Shown here one piece after another: positions 1 through 12,109 of a stretch of 64,000 nt of DNA (its first letter is position 1; the number at the start of each line of letters is the position of its first letter). Both the position numbers and the translations under genes were made by a program. The stretch is from Lobulomyces angularis (Eukaryota > Chytridiomycota > Chytridiomycetes > Lobulomycetales > Lobulomycetaceae). A model generated the notes under the pieces. It made no database searches and had not been told where the DNA came from. It saw nothing but the letters and a program-made list of their open reading frames with translations. The stretch is taken from contig JADHYX010000050.1 of the NCBI GenBank assembly GCA_027604685.1, positions 16,877 through 80,876 of the forward strand. The letters run 5' to 3'.

Positions 1-139
1 TCAACAATTTATTTTTGAAACCAAATGGAAAGCAAAAAAAAATATAAATTCAAAGAAAAGAAAAATAAGTAACATCACATCAAAGTTAAAAATAGATTAT
101 ATAATAATTTTAAAAGAAAAAATCAGGCTTAGCATTGTG

Positions 140-3100
140 ATGGATTTTAATGATTCCAATATCATGCTATTTCCTTATGTTGCGGATATTGAAAATGATC
201 AATCTGGTGGAATATTCAAAAAAAACAAAACAGACTTTTTTTCAGATTTACTTTCCAAGTCTTGTGGACAGAGTCAAAAATCTTCAGATTTGACAATTAA
301 AGAAAAAGAAATATGTAGAAGTAACTATTTTTCTAATTTGTTCAACAAGTTTTGTGATCAAAATCGATTGCCAATAGATTTTGGTACAGAGTATGAGAAA
401 ATTTTTGGGTCATTGCCAAAGTTTAATCAAAATAAAGCTTCTTTTCATGAAAGAGGCGTTGAATATATCAGTACAAAATGCAACAAGTAAGCAATTAATA
501 AAAATTCAATAGCTAAATATATTTTTACTAAAAATAGCATTGAATCTGCTTTTCCTGAAACTCAACAATCATATAATATGTTTAATTATTTGAAAAATAC
601 CTCCGAAGGTAAAATTATGAGTCCAGATGAGTTTCTTAAGATAGATGAGGAAATGAATGAAGTTTTAGCTCAATCTTTTTCACAGCACAGTTTTCCTGTA
701 TCTGCTTCGTCATCTTGCTTATCTATAACTCTACCTAGCTCGTCTCCTTTTTGCTCTACACCTTCCTGCTCTTCGCCCAATTGCTGTTTATCAATATTCT
801 CTATTACCTCTTGCTCTTCACCTACTTGCTCATCCTTATCTTGCCCTTCACCCATTTGTTCTTCAGCTTCCTTTGCGCCTTCAACTCCGACATTTGCACC
901 TGCTTTTAAACCCAACACTTCTACAACGGCTGGTGAAAGCATCAATTATAAATCAGAAAGAAAAAGATCAACGCCATTTACATCTTTAACTAGCGAAAAA
1001 TCCGTTATACCGCAAAATTTTAGTGGGGAAGTAGGCTTAAAGTCTTTAATTCCAATATTCAAGTATGAAATTTTTTTTTGATTAATTTTAGTTCAATTTT
1101 TTTTTTCACTAGTGAAATTGTTGAGGAATATTTAAGAGATACTAATTTAGAAAAAACTGTAATATTGAGTTATCCAAAAGTAGTACAAAAATCCTACACT
1201 AATGATTGTAAGGCAGAACGGAGGTATTTTAAACTCTACTCATATTTTATTTTATTTTTATTCTTTTCTATTTTAGATTCATATCCCCTCCCCCACTTTG
1301 CATTGTCACAAAACCTCAAAGAAATAATCGTAAAAGAGATCAGATTGGAAATAAGATTGAAGTTATCATTCAAACTAGTCCTATTAAAGTGGTTCATGAT
1401 AATTTAGAAACGGAACCAATTTTTAAAAGTAGTGAAACATTTGAAAATCTACAGAAGAAAAGGAAACTTACGGAAAAAAAAGAAACAGCTACTGAAACAG
1501 ACTTTAAAAGTCAAAATGAATTTTCTTCCAAAAAAAATAATATGCTTGAAGCATGGTATGTTGGAGAAATGGACCATTTATATAAAAGAATGGATGGTTT
1601 AAGCAATACCTCTTCTGTAAATGACCAGGTCTCCTATGCAGTAAATGGTGTATCAAGGTTATTTTCGCGTAATAAATATATATTATTTTAAAATTTGTTT
1701 GCTAGATTTCCTCGGCCAGTAGCTCAATCAGTGTTCAAAACATTGCATACTACCGAAATAAATTCATTTTCCTTACACATCAAGTTATTTCAAGATGAGA
1801 TTCAATTTTTCAAATTATTGACTGATCCCATTAAAGTACTCTCAAAGCCTCCTGCAGATTTAAGGGCTGTTAAGCACGAAAGTATGTTTTTCAATATCAT
1901 TTGACTTTATTGATTCTTATGTTCAGTTGCCATATTTAGTGGTAAAACTGTCTGTTTATCCAATAGATCGCAAAGTCTCAAAACAAAATACTTAAGTACA
2001 ACCAATGATGGAAGAAATCTATCTATGACTGATGCTGATTGGGAACATTTCCGCATTTTTAAATACAATAAACGCATATTACCCGACATAAATATACCCT
2101 TCAAGTTTAACCAATCCGATATACCTTTATCCATTGCATCGCTAGCATCTAGATCACACCTCGATGGATTAAGAAGTTGGGGAATAAATGAATTAAATAC
2201 CTTAAAATTAGACACACTTAAGGAATCCGAAATAAACAGTGATGTTATTTTCCAGCAACCTAGTATTTTAAGCGATGCAAGAGTGGAAGGAGATTTTAAG
2301 AATATTAGTTTAAGTAATTATATGGATATTTGTGGAGTGGGACCTGCTAAACCCTCGCAGTCAGATGATACCACAATTTTACAATCCACCTCTCCAGAGG
2401 ATTCTAAAAGCTCAATCTTTAAAGTACCTGATGAAGACCTCTCCGTACACTTAAGCACGGATGTTGAAGAGCAAGATCCAATTTTTTTTGGTGACGTTGT
2501 TTACTTGCAAAGCGTTTCTTCGGGTTTAAGATCCAAACCTTTTATTTTAAGAAAAATTGTTAAGAGTGAGAAGAAAAAGTTTGCACTTGTAGAACCATTA
2601 GAAAATCGACTGGGTGAGAATTACATTTTTAATTTAAAATTAAAAAAAAAAAAATGAAAAAACTTAAATTAGTTCCAGGGTTGCAAAGACCTTTATGTCA
2701 ACTTCAGAAGTTGGCTTTTGAAAGTTTGCAAAAACCTGGCTTCTATTTGACTAATGTCTTAAACAACATTATGTTATTTCAAACAGAAAGGAGCATTCAC
2801 AAATTAAATAAAAAAGATATTGATCGCCATACCAAAAAACGACCAAAAACCAGCGATAGTATTAAAGAAGCCTACTTTAAAGATGGCATTAATGAATTTG
2901 GCATATGGACTATAGTTGAAACTGGTTTTCTTTTTTCTTATTTTTAAAAAAGTAAAAAATAATTAAATTCTAATTTCTTATTTTTTCAATTTTAAAATAG
3001 AAAAAGCTGAAGTTACGTTTTTCAATTCTCAAGATTTGAAAGAAGAATTTGAGTGGGCTGGTGGGAAGACAGTTCTACATAAAAAATCGAAAACTCAATT

Positions 3101-3479
3101 AAAAAATGCAGAAAATGCTATTTTATTACAAAAGTCAAATGAATCAGAAGAAAAAAATTTAAACTTGCTAAAAAATTTTCCAATATTGAAAAAAATAATA
3201 AAAAAAGGTTTGAATGAAATATATCTCGTTGGGAATTTTTTTGAAAACGTTGATGCTGATTTGAAGTTTTGGATTTACATAGGAAATTATCCTTGCGAAA
3301 ATTTGGTATTTTTGAACAAAAATGTAATTATTTGTGAATTACCAATTTTTCAATTGAGAAATGGAAGAAACTTTACTAATTGTCAACATAATAATGAAAA
3401 TGTGTTAAATATGCCTATATTGTTTTTGAGAGAAGATGGCATTTTGTTTAGAACTGGACATTACCATAGTTTATTATAA
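140..3479 (+). CDS. CSL (Su(H)/RBPJ/CBF1) family transcription factor
   Basis: Sequence-specific nuclear DNA-binding protein of the CSL family. Exons 140-486, 538-1062, 1113-1223, 1277-1657, 1706-1881, 1927-2613, 2673-2924 and 3001-3479 give 985 residues in one frame. The Rel-homology N domain shows VVQKSYTND followed across an intron by RRFISPPP, matching the DNA-contact segment of RBPJ. The beta-trefoil begins around IAIFSGKTVCLSNRSQSLKT and runs to QLQKLAFESL and FGIWTIVETEKAE. The C-terminal Rel-like domain ends in REDGILFRTG. A long N-terminal extension, including a Cys/Ser/Pro-rich stretch at 690-930, resembles the long fungal CbfF2 class (S. pombe Cbf12). The start is the ATG at 140; the first intron (51 nt, with TACTAA near its 3' end) removes an in-frame TAA. 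Exon 3 could instead begin at 1092, in frame. Confidence 0.93.
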
Positions 3480-3764
3480 AAGCAGGTACTTTTTTTGTTT
3501 GCATTTATAAAATCGGAAGATCTGTGTTAAAAAAAAAAAAAAAAAAAAATAGAGGTACATTTTTCTAGATCATCAATATTATTGTAAATATCCTTTCTAT
3601 AAAATGCACTACATAGTACCTTTTGTTAAATCTTGGTAGACGTATTAAAAATAAATCAATGGTTTTAAAAATAATGCATCAAATTTTAACAAAAATTTTT
3701 TGAAACTTTAATAAAAATGTACCAAATTAAATGGCACAATTTCATTTGATAACATTTTCAGTTT

Positions 3765-4531
3765 TTAAGGTTGAAAAGAAGTCAATATCTTCTCACTGAT
3801 TTCACGAGATATCGACGAGTTTATCAAGTCTTCCTTAGTTGCTACGCTTAAACCATAAATCGATTCAAAACAATCCTGTATAACATAAGCGTCGTGAATA
3901 TTTGATGTTAATTCTAAAACGACGGGCAAATGATGTTCATAATTGACCACCTATACATTTTAAATTACTCGAAAGTATAGCATTCTTTAACTTACATCCA
4001 AATCAATTTCTTCTAAAAAATTAACTTCGAGAATATCATCAAAAATACTTGATATTTGAGTTGACTTATGTATAGGTAGAAAATCTATTGAAGTAAAATT
4101 TTTTTCTATAATTTCGTATTGAAACCGTAACATTACATGATATTCATTACGTGAAAGCGAACTTTTTTTGATATCTCCATTTACTTCCGTTAATTTGAAT
4201 AGCAATTTCACCTTAAACTTTTTATTTATTGACCTCGTTATCCTATTTTCTCGAGTTATAAAAACATGTCATATATGAAGGAATTATAAAATAATCAAAA
4301 TTCTATACAATACCTTTGGTGCAGCTGCTCAGCAGATTTATTGAACGCCTCATCATTGTCGTAGCTAAAAGAATTAGGATCCACACAAAACACAGCAACA
4401 TTTAACTTTGGTATTGTGATATCTGCAGTAATTTCATTTGTCAAAGTAACTTTTTTCAAATTAAAATGCCGGCTATTTTGAAAAACATTAAAAAAATCAG
4501 ATAAATCCACATTAAATAACAAGTTTATCAT
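3765..4531 (-). CDS. Unrecognised 216-residue protein
   Basis: I do not recognise this family. Exons 4314-4531, 3996-4242 and 3765-3950 (complement) splice with GT-AG introns of 71 and 45 nt into an uninterrupted 216-codon frame, which supports a real gene. The product is soluble, mildly acidic and lacks a signal peptide or membrane segment. Alternating hydrophobic strands and an acidic middle (IFDDILEVNFLEEIDLDV) suggest a compact alpha/beta protein. It starts 47 bp from MOCS1A on the opposite strand, so the two probably share a promoter region; this alone does not show shared function. It converges tail-to-tail with the CSL gene. Confidence 0.7.
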
Positions 4532-4578
4532 TTATTTCCAAAAAAAAAAAAAAAAAAAAAATTTATTTTTTATAAAAT
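4532..4578. promoter_or_regulatory. 47-bp divergent start-to-start interval
   Basis: The initiation codons of the unrecognised gene (leftward) and MOCS1A (rightward) are only 47 bp apart. The interval is almost entirely A/T, including a run of about 21 A on the + strand, which could exclude nucleosomes. Its role as a bidirectional promoter is inferred from position. Confidence 0.5.
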
Positions 4579-6009
4579 ATGCAGAAAGTTAACAAAAAAC
4601 TGTTTATATTTAAAAGATATAGCTCTTATTTAATTAATGAAGATGTTAGCTCTAGTTCAAAAATTCAAAGAATTAAGTCTAATGCTAGAGTATGCAATTT
4701 TAATGATAAAAATTTAAATACATTTTATTAAATAAAAAATAAAAGGTTAAAATTGCTACAATTGAAAATTCAAATCCAAACTTGAAAAAAGAATTTTTAA
4801 CTGACAATTTTAATCGCAAACATAATTATTTGCGAATTAGTTTGACAGAAAAGTGTAATCTGCGGTGCACGTATTGCATGCCAGAGGCAAATTTTTAAAA
4901 AGTTAATATTTTGTTTATGCTTTTATTTAGGAAGGCGTTACTTTATCCCCTAATGGAGCTTTATTAACAAAAAATGAAATTCTGAAACTCGCGAGTATAT
5001 TTGTAAAGCAAGGAGTAACCAAAATTAGATTGACTGGCGGAGAACCAACAGTGAGAAAAGATTTATTTGATATAATAGCTGGATTAAACGACTTGAAACT
5101 AATTGGACTAGGTATGATTTGTATGCATTATTTTTCGTTTTACTATAAAAATTAAGAAAGCATAGGAATCACTACTAATGGTATTGCACTAGAAAGAAAA
5201 CTGCCTAAATTGAAAGAACTTGGCTTAGATAATATTAACATAAGTTTGGATACCTTGGATAAATTTAAATTTGAACTCTTAACAAGGAGAAAAGGTATTC
5301 AGATATAATTTTTCAATTCTAATTGGTACCTAAGGATTTGAGATGGTTCTTAGAAATATAGATAAGAGCCTTGAATTAGGTTTTAATCAAGTTAAGATAA
5401 ACACAGTTATAATAAATAAACTGAACAATGAAGATGTTGAGAAATTCATATACCTCACTAAGGAGAAAAAAGTTTATGTTAGATTTATTGAGTACATGCC
5501 ATTTGATGGAAACAAATGGAATACGGAAAAATTCATTTCATATAAAGATTTGCTCACAGAAATAAAAAAAACTTTTCCTGACGTTGTAAAAATGGGAGAT
5601 GACCCCAATGACACTTCCAAAGCGTACATGGTACCTGGGTTTCAAGGAAAATTTGGTTTTATCACATCAATGAGTGAGCACTTTTGTGGCACTTGTAATC
5701 GATTGAGAATTTTGGCAGATGGGAATATGAAGGTACAATACGTACATTTATTTCCTTCCAATTTTTTGTTTAAGGTTTGTTTATTCGGAAATACGGAAGT
5801 AAATTTACGGGATATGATAAGAAATGGCGCTACAGATTTAGAACTTTTAGATGTGATCAGTGCAGCAGGTAAAATTTTTCAAATTTCATGTATTAATTTG
5901 ATCAATATTGTGCCTTTGACATATAGTTGGAAGAAAAAAGAAGCAGCATGCGGGTATGTTTGAATTATCTAAAATGCCTAATAGACCTATGATTCTAATT
6001 GGTGGTTAA
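4579..6009 (+). CDS. MOCS1A: GTP 3',8-cyclase (MOCS1A/MoaA), molybdenum cofactor step 1
   Basis: Radical-SAM enzyme converting GTP to 3',8-cyclo-GTP, the first step towards molybdopterin, in eukaryotes inside mitochondria; the basic N-terminus fits import. Exons 4579-4689, 4746-4886, 4931-5111, 5166-5294, 5335-5732, 5775-5868 and 5927-6009 give 378 residues. The N-terminal cluster motif CNLRCTYC supplies C74, C78 and C81; [12 protein letters not shown] follows. The C-terminal cluster cysteines are C305, C308 and C322 (CGTCNRLR, then VCLFG). The protein ends in PMILIGG with the conserved C-terminal Gly-Gly, preceded by [12 protein letters not shown] as in animal MOCS1A. Intron 2 has a GC-AG boundary. 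No MOCS1B/MoaC domain is fused. The 42-nt intron 5733-5774 has no stop and is a multiple of three. Confidence 0.96.
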
Positions 6010-6389
6010 AAGAACTCTTCATTAAATTTTTTGCACTGAAGTTTATAGCATTAAATAGTTTTTTTTTTTTGGTTTTTTCATATTAATACTATAGATCATC
6101 TTTTCAATAATGTAATACTACCGTAAAGTTTAGTCATAAATAACCATAAAAGGTGAATTAAACTTTTCTGTTTTCATTTTCCTTTTTATAAATAAATATA
6201 TTTCCAAAATATGAGTTCTCAATCGTTAGTGTGTTCATTTTTTTGAATGTTAGTTTCTCAAATCAGTATAATGTCTATTGCTATACTATACTATAGTTCT
6301 AATTAAGTATAAATAAATTATATAAGTTTCATTAAAAATTGATAAGATTTTCAATAAATATGATAGAGGTTCTTTTATACGTTGAAAAA
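6010..6389. other. Convergent intergenic region, nothing recognised
   Basis: Lies between the 3' ends of MOCS1A and COX11. AT-rich with several AATAAA-like words on both strands that could serve polyadenylation. No ORF or RNA gene seen. Confidence 0.5.
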
Positions 6390-7288
6390 TTAGATCGCCT
6401 GTGTTTTACTTTTAAAAAAAGTATAACTTAATGTAATATCTTTTACGTCCTTCATCCAAGGATCATAGGCAAATTCAGGGTCTATGTAAAAGAAAACTGG
6501 CATGTCCACTTGTTCACCTTTCAGTAACAACTGCTCCTCAAAACAAAAACATTGTATTTTATTGAAATACTGTGCACATTTTGCAGGAACAACTGAATAT
6601 GTACTAATGCCAACAATATCATTATCATCCAAATTCTCAGCAGTGTAAAATGCAAGAGCCGTTTCTCCTGGGACTAAAGTTAACTGACGAGTTATAGGCT
6701 TAAAATTCCACCTCATTGAATCTAAAAATTGAAAAAATTACTCATGCATAATAGAGATTTCGTTACCACTTGTGCTACTATCAAAATGTATGGTTAGTTT
6801 TCTGTGGTTACTCACAGGTTTCATATCGTTTTTGTCAAATTTGTGACCTGGAGCAGTTAGCGGTGTTCCTTAAAGTCAATAAAAAAAAAAAAAAATTTAA
6901 TTTTAAAAACTGTACATGTATACAAAAATTTTAAAGCAAAATTAATAGTTAAAAACTATTTGCTATAGATCATTGTAAATATAAAGTATTATTAACCATC
7001 TAAACCAGTGTTTGTGCACAGTAGTTGATATAACGGGACGGCAGCATAAGTCAAGCCAACGAAAGCAATTATCACACTTAAAGTATAATTAAATACTGTA
7101 GCATTGTTTTTAATTTGAATTTGGCTAACAGGTCTGTTTAATGTTGCAAAACCTTTAAAGTTACTATTTAAATTTTTCTGAAAAAATACTTTAGAGGTAG
7201 TTATGTTGAAACTGTAATATCTAAAAGTGCTGCTAAAAAGTTTGCTTCTGTTTTTTAATGTTAATCGAATATTATTTATATAATGCAT
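6390..7288 (-). CDS. COX11: COX11, copper delivery to cytochrome c oxidase
   Basis: Inner-membrane chaperone that inserts copper into the CuB site of Cox1 during complex IV assembly. Exons 6997-7288, 6767-6868 and 6390-6721 (complement) give 241 residues. A basic mitochondrial presequence-like N-terminus is followed by one membrane helix (about residues 68-90, FNYTLSVIIAFVGLTYAAVP), then LLCTNTG with the conserved C91. The intermembrane-space copper domain contains the CFCF motif (C189, C191) and ends VDMPVFFYIDPEF. Length is normal for the family. The presence of COX11 implies that the organism respires with a copper-containing oxidase. Confidence 0.96.
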
Positions 7289-7503
7289 TTTTTCAGATTT
7301 TAGCTTTTTTACAAATTTTCAAATACAAAATTTTTTTGTTTTGTAAAAAAGTTTTATGTTTGGATTTTTCAATTAATTAAAACTCAACGAGAATATTTTG
7401 TAAATTAAATAAAAATTAATATATACTACCAAAATATAATACAAAATTGAAAATAAATCTATTACTAAAATATACATTAAAATATCAAATAACAAAATAT
7501 AAC

Positions 7504-10500
7504 CTAAAGCTTTACCCTCTTTCTTTTTCTTATAAATTCTTCTGCAAAGTTATTCTTTTCAGATTCCGAATTACTATCTAATTTTCTAGAACTTACAATT
7601 TCCTTTAATTCTAAGCAATCCTCAAAGTATATCAAAGATTCTTCTTTAACAATATTCTTCCCTTTAAAAAACTCAGCGCTGAAAATATCCGACGTTTCGA
7701 AATTGTTTAACAATTTACTTTTCGAATTTTGATTTGCTGTAGCAAATTTTGTAAGACTTTTTTTAACTGAATTTGAAAAAACTGAATACGTTGGTTTAGA
7801 AATGGTAACTGGGGAAATTATTTTTTCTTTTCTGTAATCTATCACCTTTCTTATTCTGGTATTTTCCACCTCTATTGTTGCATTAAATCGCTTTTCATTA
7901 GGAAGTGATGCCGATTGCTGCTTATTAAAATTTTTCTGGCTCTTTGGATCTTCAGTGAGTTGTTCTTTAGAAGAAACAGTTTCAACAACGTTTATTCTTC
8001 CAGATACTTTCTTAGGCACATTCGGAGCTACTTAATATTAATGATTTTAATTTATTTATTATCATTACGCAAAAATTTGTTTAGTTTGTTCAAATTTATT
8101 GTATCTTTCGCTGGGAGAGATATTTCCTGAAAACGAGATCTCCCTCTTCTAACAGAAGTAGCAACGTTATTTTCAGGTGAAACAACATTCTCCACAGCTC
8201 CAAAGGATCTAGTTTTTCTCTTTTCATTCTGGTTTAAAACTTTTTCTCTCGTTCGGTTACTTACAGACACCTTCTCAACTTCAGATATTTCTTCAGCTAC
8301 CTCTGTTACTGCTAGTTCAAAAACCTTATCTTCTACAACCTCCTCCAAACTTGTAGGATCTTTATAATATTTAAACTTGCGAGGAACATAATTGTTTGGA
8401 TAGTAATATTGAAATATAACAGGATCTATGTCAAATGGCAAAACTCCAGCTGCACTCAAACTTTTATAAAGATGAGTTAATTTAAGGTCTTTGATTAAAT
8501 CATCTGCGACAGCCTGCATCCTTATCGCTTGTTTGTGGTATGCTGTAGCAGAAGCATTGTACAGTTTGCAATTGTCAAACATTAAATTTACATCATTCTA
8601 AAAAAAATCACTTTATAAAGTTAAAATATAAATTTTTTACCTGAAATTCTTCAACAGTTATATAAACGTGATTATCTACGTTTTTTTCAAGTGTACTCAG
8701 GTCCATTGGTGACTTCACAACTTCGTAATAATCTGGGGCAATCTGAACAGGAACTGGAGTATGAAACGTCAATTCTTTATCTTGTCTAGAAACAAAAGTT
8801 AGCAAAAAAAAATAAGCAACAACTATTTACTTTCTTAGTTCAGATATTATTTCCTTAAACGAATATTTTAAGGGAGATTTCAATTTTTCTAGGTACAACC
8901 TTAAAAAATTCAGAGATTTGAGTTTCAATTTTTCCCGCTTTCGAACTAACTCTGCATGTAATCTAATTTTTTCTAAATCTATTCGTAAAAGTTTTGCAAC
9001 CTAAAATTTTCACATTATTATATATTTTTAATTTTTATTTGAAATACATTGTGTCTTCTTTGCATTTCTTCAAAATCGTCAGAGTCGATACTAGAAATAG
9101 TGGCAGTCGTAGTCCAAGGCTAAAGTGCAAAGAAGTTAAAAAATAACAAAAAATTTTAGGTATCATTAAAATTACCTCTATATGTAAACGTTTTAATAAA
9201 GGTGCTCCTTTACCAGCATCTCTTTTTAGAGACCAATATTTGCAAATTTCTTGAATAACAAGAGGTCTTTTTGAGACTTTCTGTGATCCTTTTGCTGTAT
9301 ATGATAAGACTTTGGTATAAATGTAATGTGGTATAACGTGCACGGGATTCAGACGCGTCTCTGAGGATGCATCATCTTCATTCAATGTATTTAAATGCGA
9401 ATTTCGTAATTTAGAGGGAGACAAACTGTTAGAAATAGTACTCGAATTTTGAAAATTATCAAAACTAAGTTGAGAAGAAGCAAAATCAGTTTTTTTCTTT
9501 AAAAATTCTTTATGAATTTTTTTCTGTGCATAAATTAAATTTTTTTCAGCATCATATCCTTTTTCTGCGAGATAATCTTTCTAAAAAAACATAAAAGTAT
9601 AAAACAACTTATACATAGTCAAAATTCAATACCGGGGTATGTTTATCGCAGTACGATGTCATTTCCACATGGTCATCTACTGGCTGAATTTTCATATAAA
9701 ATTTAGCTAGTCGTGCACAAGTAGCATGGTATGGAGTATAGCAAAGTTTACTGCTACATTGAATTGCACAGCCCATGCGTTTCTTACAAATATAGCATAC
9801 CAATTTCCAACGTCCTTTCGGTATTTTATCTACACAGTCTACAGGTTCCATATAAATAGGGTTTGAAACGCAAACTTCAGGAATCCATAAGGCACAAAGA
9901 GAGTGAGCCCAAGTGTTAGACACAGTCTGTTTAAACGCACCTTTTTGTATAGGGCAAAAAATACAATTCTAAAAATTAAAAACAAATATATTTTAAAATA
10001 TACTAATGGTTTTCCAGGACTCAACATGCACTTCCTACACAACCACTGTCCTTCGGGAATTAACGGGACACCGTAGCAATCTAGACAAAAAATGTTACAA
10101 AACAAAAAAATATTGAATGCTGTACCTTGGTGAACTGCCAAATTACACCCATCACAAAAAACTATTGCATTGGCATTTTCACATTCACCATCGTCACATA
10201 TCGAGCAGATACTTTCTTCAGGCAAATCTGTTTGTACTTTTTCCAGCTTAGAAACTTCTTTTTTCTAAAAAAAATAAAATTTAAAAAATAAAATTAAAAA
10301 TTAAAAATATTTAACCAAACTAAACCACTCTTTTTCCAATCTGTCGATAACCATTTCAAAAAACAGTTCTGTTATTGGTTTTTCGCAATCCTTTTTTCTC
10401 TTTTCATTAAATCTCTTTAACCAAGCACTATCTAACCAAGATAAATAATATTCTAAAAAAAAAATTTCACCTTGTTCATCCATATCATATTCAATTCTTT

Positions 10501-11146
10501 CCGCGAGTTCATATATGCCAGGTTCAAAGTAGTGGATATAGTGAGATGAGACAGGAACTAATGAACTATTTCTAGAATTATGCCTCGAACTATGTCTTGA
10601 ATAGGTATCGTCATCCACTTCGTTCTCCACCACCGTCTCTATAATTTTCTTAAATTGTGCCTTTGGTACTTCTTTGGAAGTTATATAGCTTAAAGGAGTA
10701 AGTTTATCCTTTAATGGAGGATTTATTCCTTCGTACTGATTGACTCTTGAAATTAAACAAGTAGAAGATTCAGTCTCATTGATTGGTTTTTTTATTGAAG
10801 TACTGGCATTTGATGAAATGGGACTAGAAGAAGTTGAATCAGCAGGGGTCTCATAATTTGAACTTATACCATCAGCAGTATTTTCTGTCTTTTCTTTATC
10901 AGAATCAGGAAAACCCCATTCTGTTAAAACAGGAAGTTTGTATTTCAAATCAATATCAGGAATAATTTCATTCAACGATCTTTCTTCAAGAGGTATATTG
11001 TTATTAGATTTGACATCGTTAACGTCACTTTGGTAAGAGCTTTTTGATGCTTTGCGATTTTGCTTTCGGCCCCTTATCTTAGGTTGATACGATATTTCAG
11101 GTTTAGTAGGCGGTGAAATGGGCAGGGATAAGGATATAATGCTCAT
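7504..11146 (-). CDS. BRPF/NTO1-like scaffold of a NuA3/MOZ-type acetyltransferase complex
   Basis: Chromatin reader that bridges a MYST acetyltransferase to histone H3. Ten exons (complement): 10316-11146, 10126-10264, 10004-10080, 9633-9968, 9176-9580, 9048-9119, 8831-9000, 8641-8785, 8069-8597 and 7504-8030, total 1076 residues. The enhancer-of-polycomb-like segment (YDMDEQGE) is near residues 205-275. Then comes a complete PHD finger (CSICDDGEC to WLCRKC), a zinc knuckle with CIFCP, and an extended PHD ([13 protein letters not shown] to CDKH), the PZP module. A bromodomain at about residues 635-760 contains [16 protein letters not shown] and MFDNCKLYN. No PWWP domain is visible in the C-terminal tail, which ends in a basic RKRKRVKL. 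Budding-yeast Nto1 lacks a bromodomain, so this architecture is closer to animal BRPF. Confidence 0.93.
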
Positions 11147-12109
11147 GAAAGTAGGACTGCAGCGAAGGTTTTGCTTTTATTTGTTGCTCAGAATAACAAA
11201 AATGAACTGCCTTGTGAAATGACATGCTGTACCACACAGGGTTTGCTGAGTTTTAAATGGAAAACTTATTTGCAGTGATGTTTTAGTTAAGGTATTAGTC
11301 ATGATGAGCATTTGAAGGCATCGCTTATCAAAATAAAAAAAGATTACAATCTCGTTCAAGAGAAAGAGACTATTTAGGCACGTTTCGCTTCATTAATTCA
11401 CAGATCATCTTTTTCAACATCTGTCACTTTTCCTTCATTGAGTGAACCAAAGTGTTACGGCTTTTAGAAGTGACAAGGCTAAAACAGGTCAAGTGTCATG
11501 AATGTTACCGTTTATTACAATAGCGACAGATACAAACATTGAGTAAATTTATTAACCTGTAATCTTTTTTCAGGTTAGCAAAATAATCAAATCGAAGAAA
11601 AAAAAAAACAAAAAATCTACATTCAAATATTCTTGCTGAAAATTAAAACTGCAATACCAATTCAAAAACTATGATTAACGCTGAAGAGAAAAGAAAATTA
11701 ACTATGAAAATATTTTAATTAATTAAGAACTTGATATATATATATGCTAATATGAATTTAGAGATTTTTAAGTTATCTCACTAAAGTATTCAAAAATTAA
11801 AATGTGGATGGACCTTTTCTGAGAGGATGAAAAACCTGAAACCTTGATTTTTCCCAAAAAAAAATTTATATAGAACAATTTTTAAACTTCACAATTATAA
11901 CAGAATAAAATAAAAGTAAAAAATATATATTTAATTTAAATCAAAAAGAGAAAATATAAACTCTTATATTTATTTATATATATTTATATTTTTTTTTTAG
12001 TTAAAAAAAGCAAGGAAAAAAAGTTTACTTTTTCCTGAAAAAAGAAATAACTTATAAAAATACTATTGAAAATACTGTTTAAAAATCCTTGATACTCATT
12101 ATAAAAAGA
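11147..12109. other. Divergent intergenic region, 963 bp
   Basis: Separates the start of the BRPF gene (leftward) from the amidase (rightward) and must contain both promoters. Near 11350-11530 base composition is less extreme; the rest is A/T-rich with a TATATATATA run near 11738. A small leftward ORF at 11177-11359 shows no family resemblance. No RNA gene recognised. Confidence 0.5.

Noticed and set aside
670..945. Leftward ORF rich in Glu, antisense to CSL exon 2
   Set aside because: It mirrors the Cys/Ser/Pro/Thr-rich coding repeat of the CSL gene; no family, and the sense strand is firmly supported by splicing.
11177..11359. Small leftward ORF upstream of BRPF
   Set aside because: 60 codons, no similarity, lies in the divergent promoter region.
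11738..11760. TATATATATA run as a possible replication origin or microsatellite
   Set aside because: Short, and similar A/T runs occur throughout the window.
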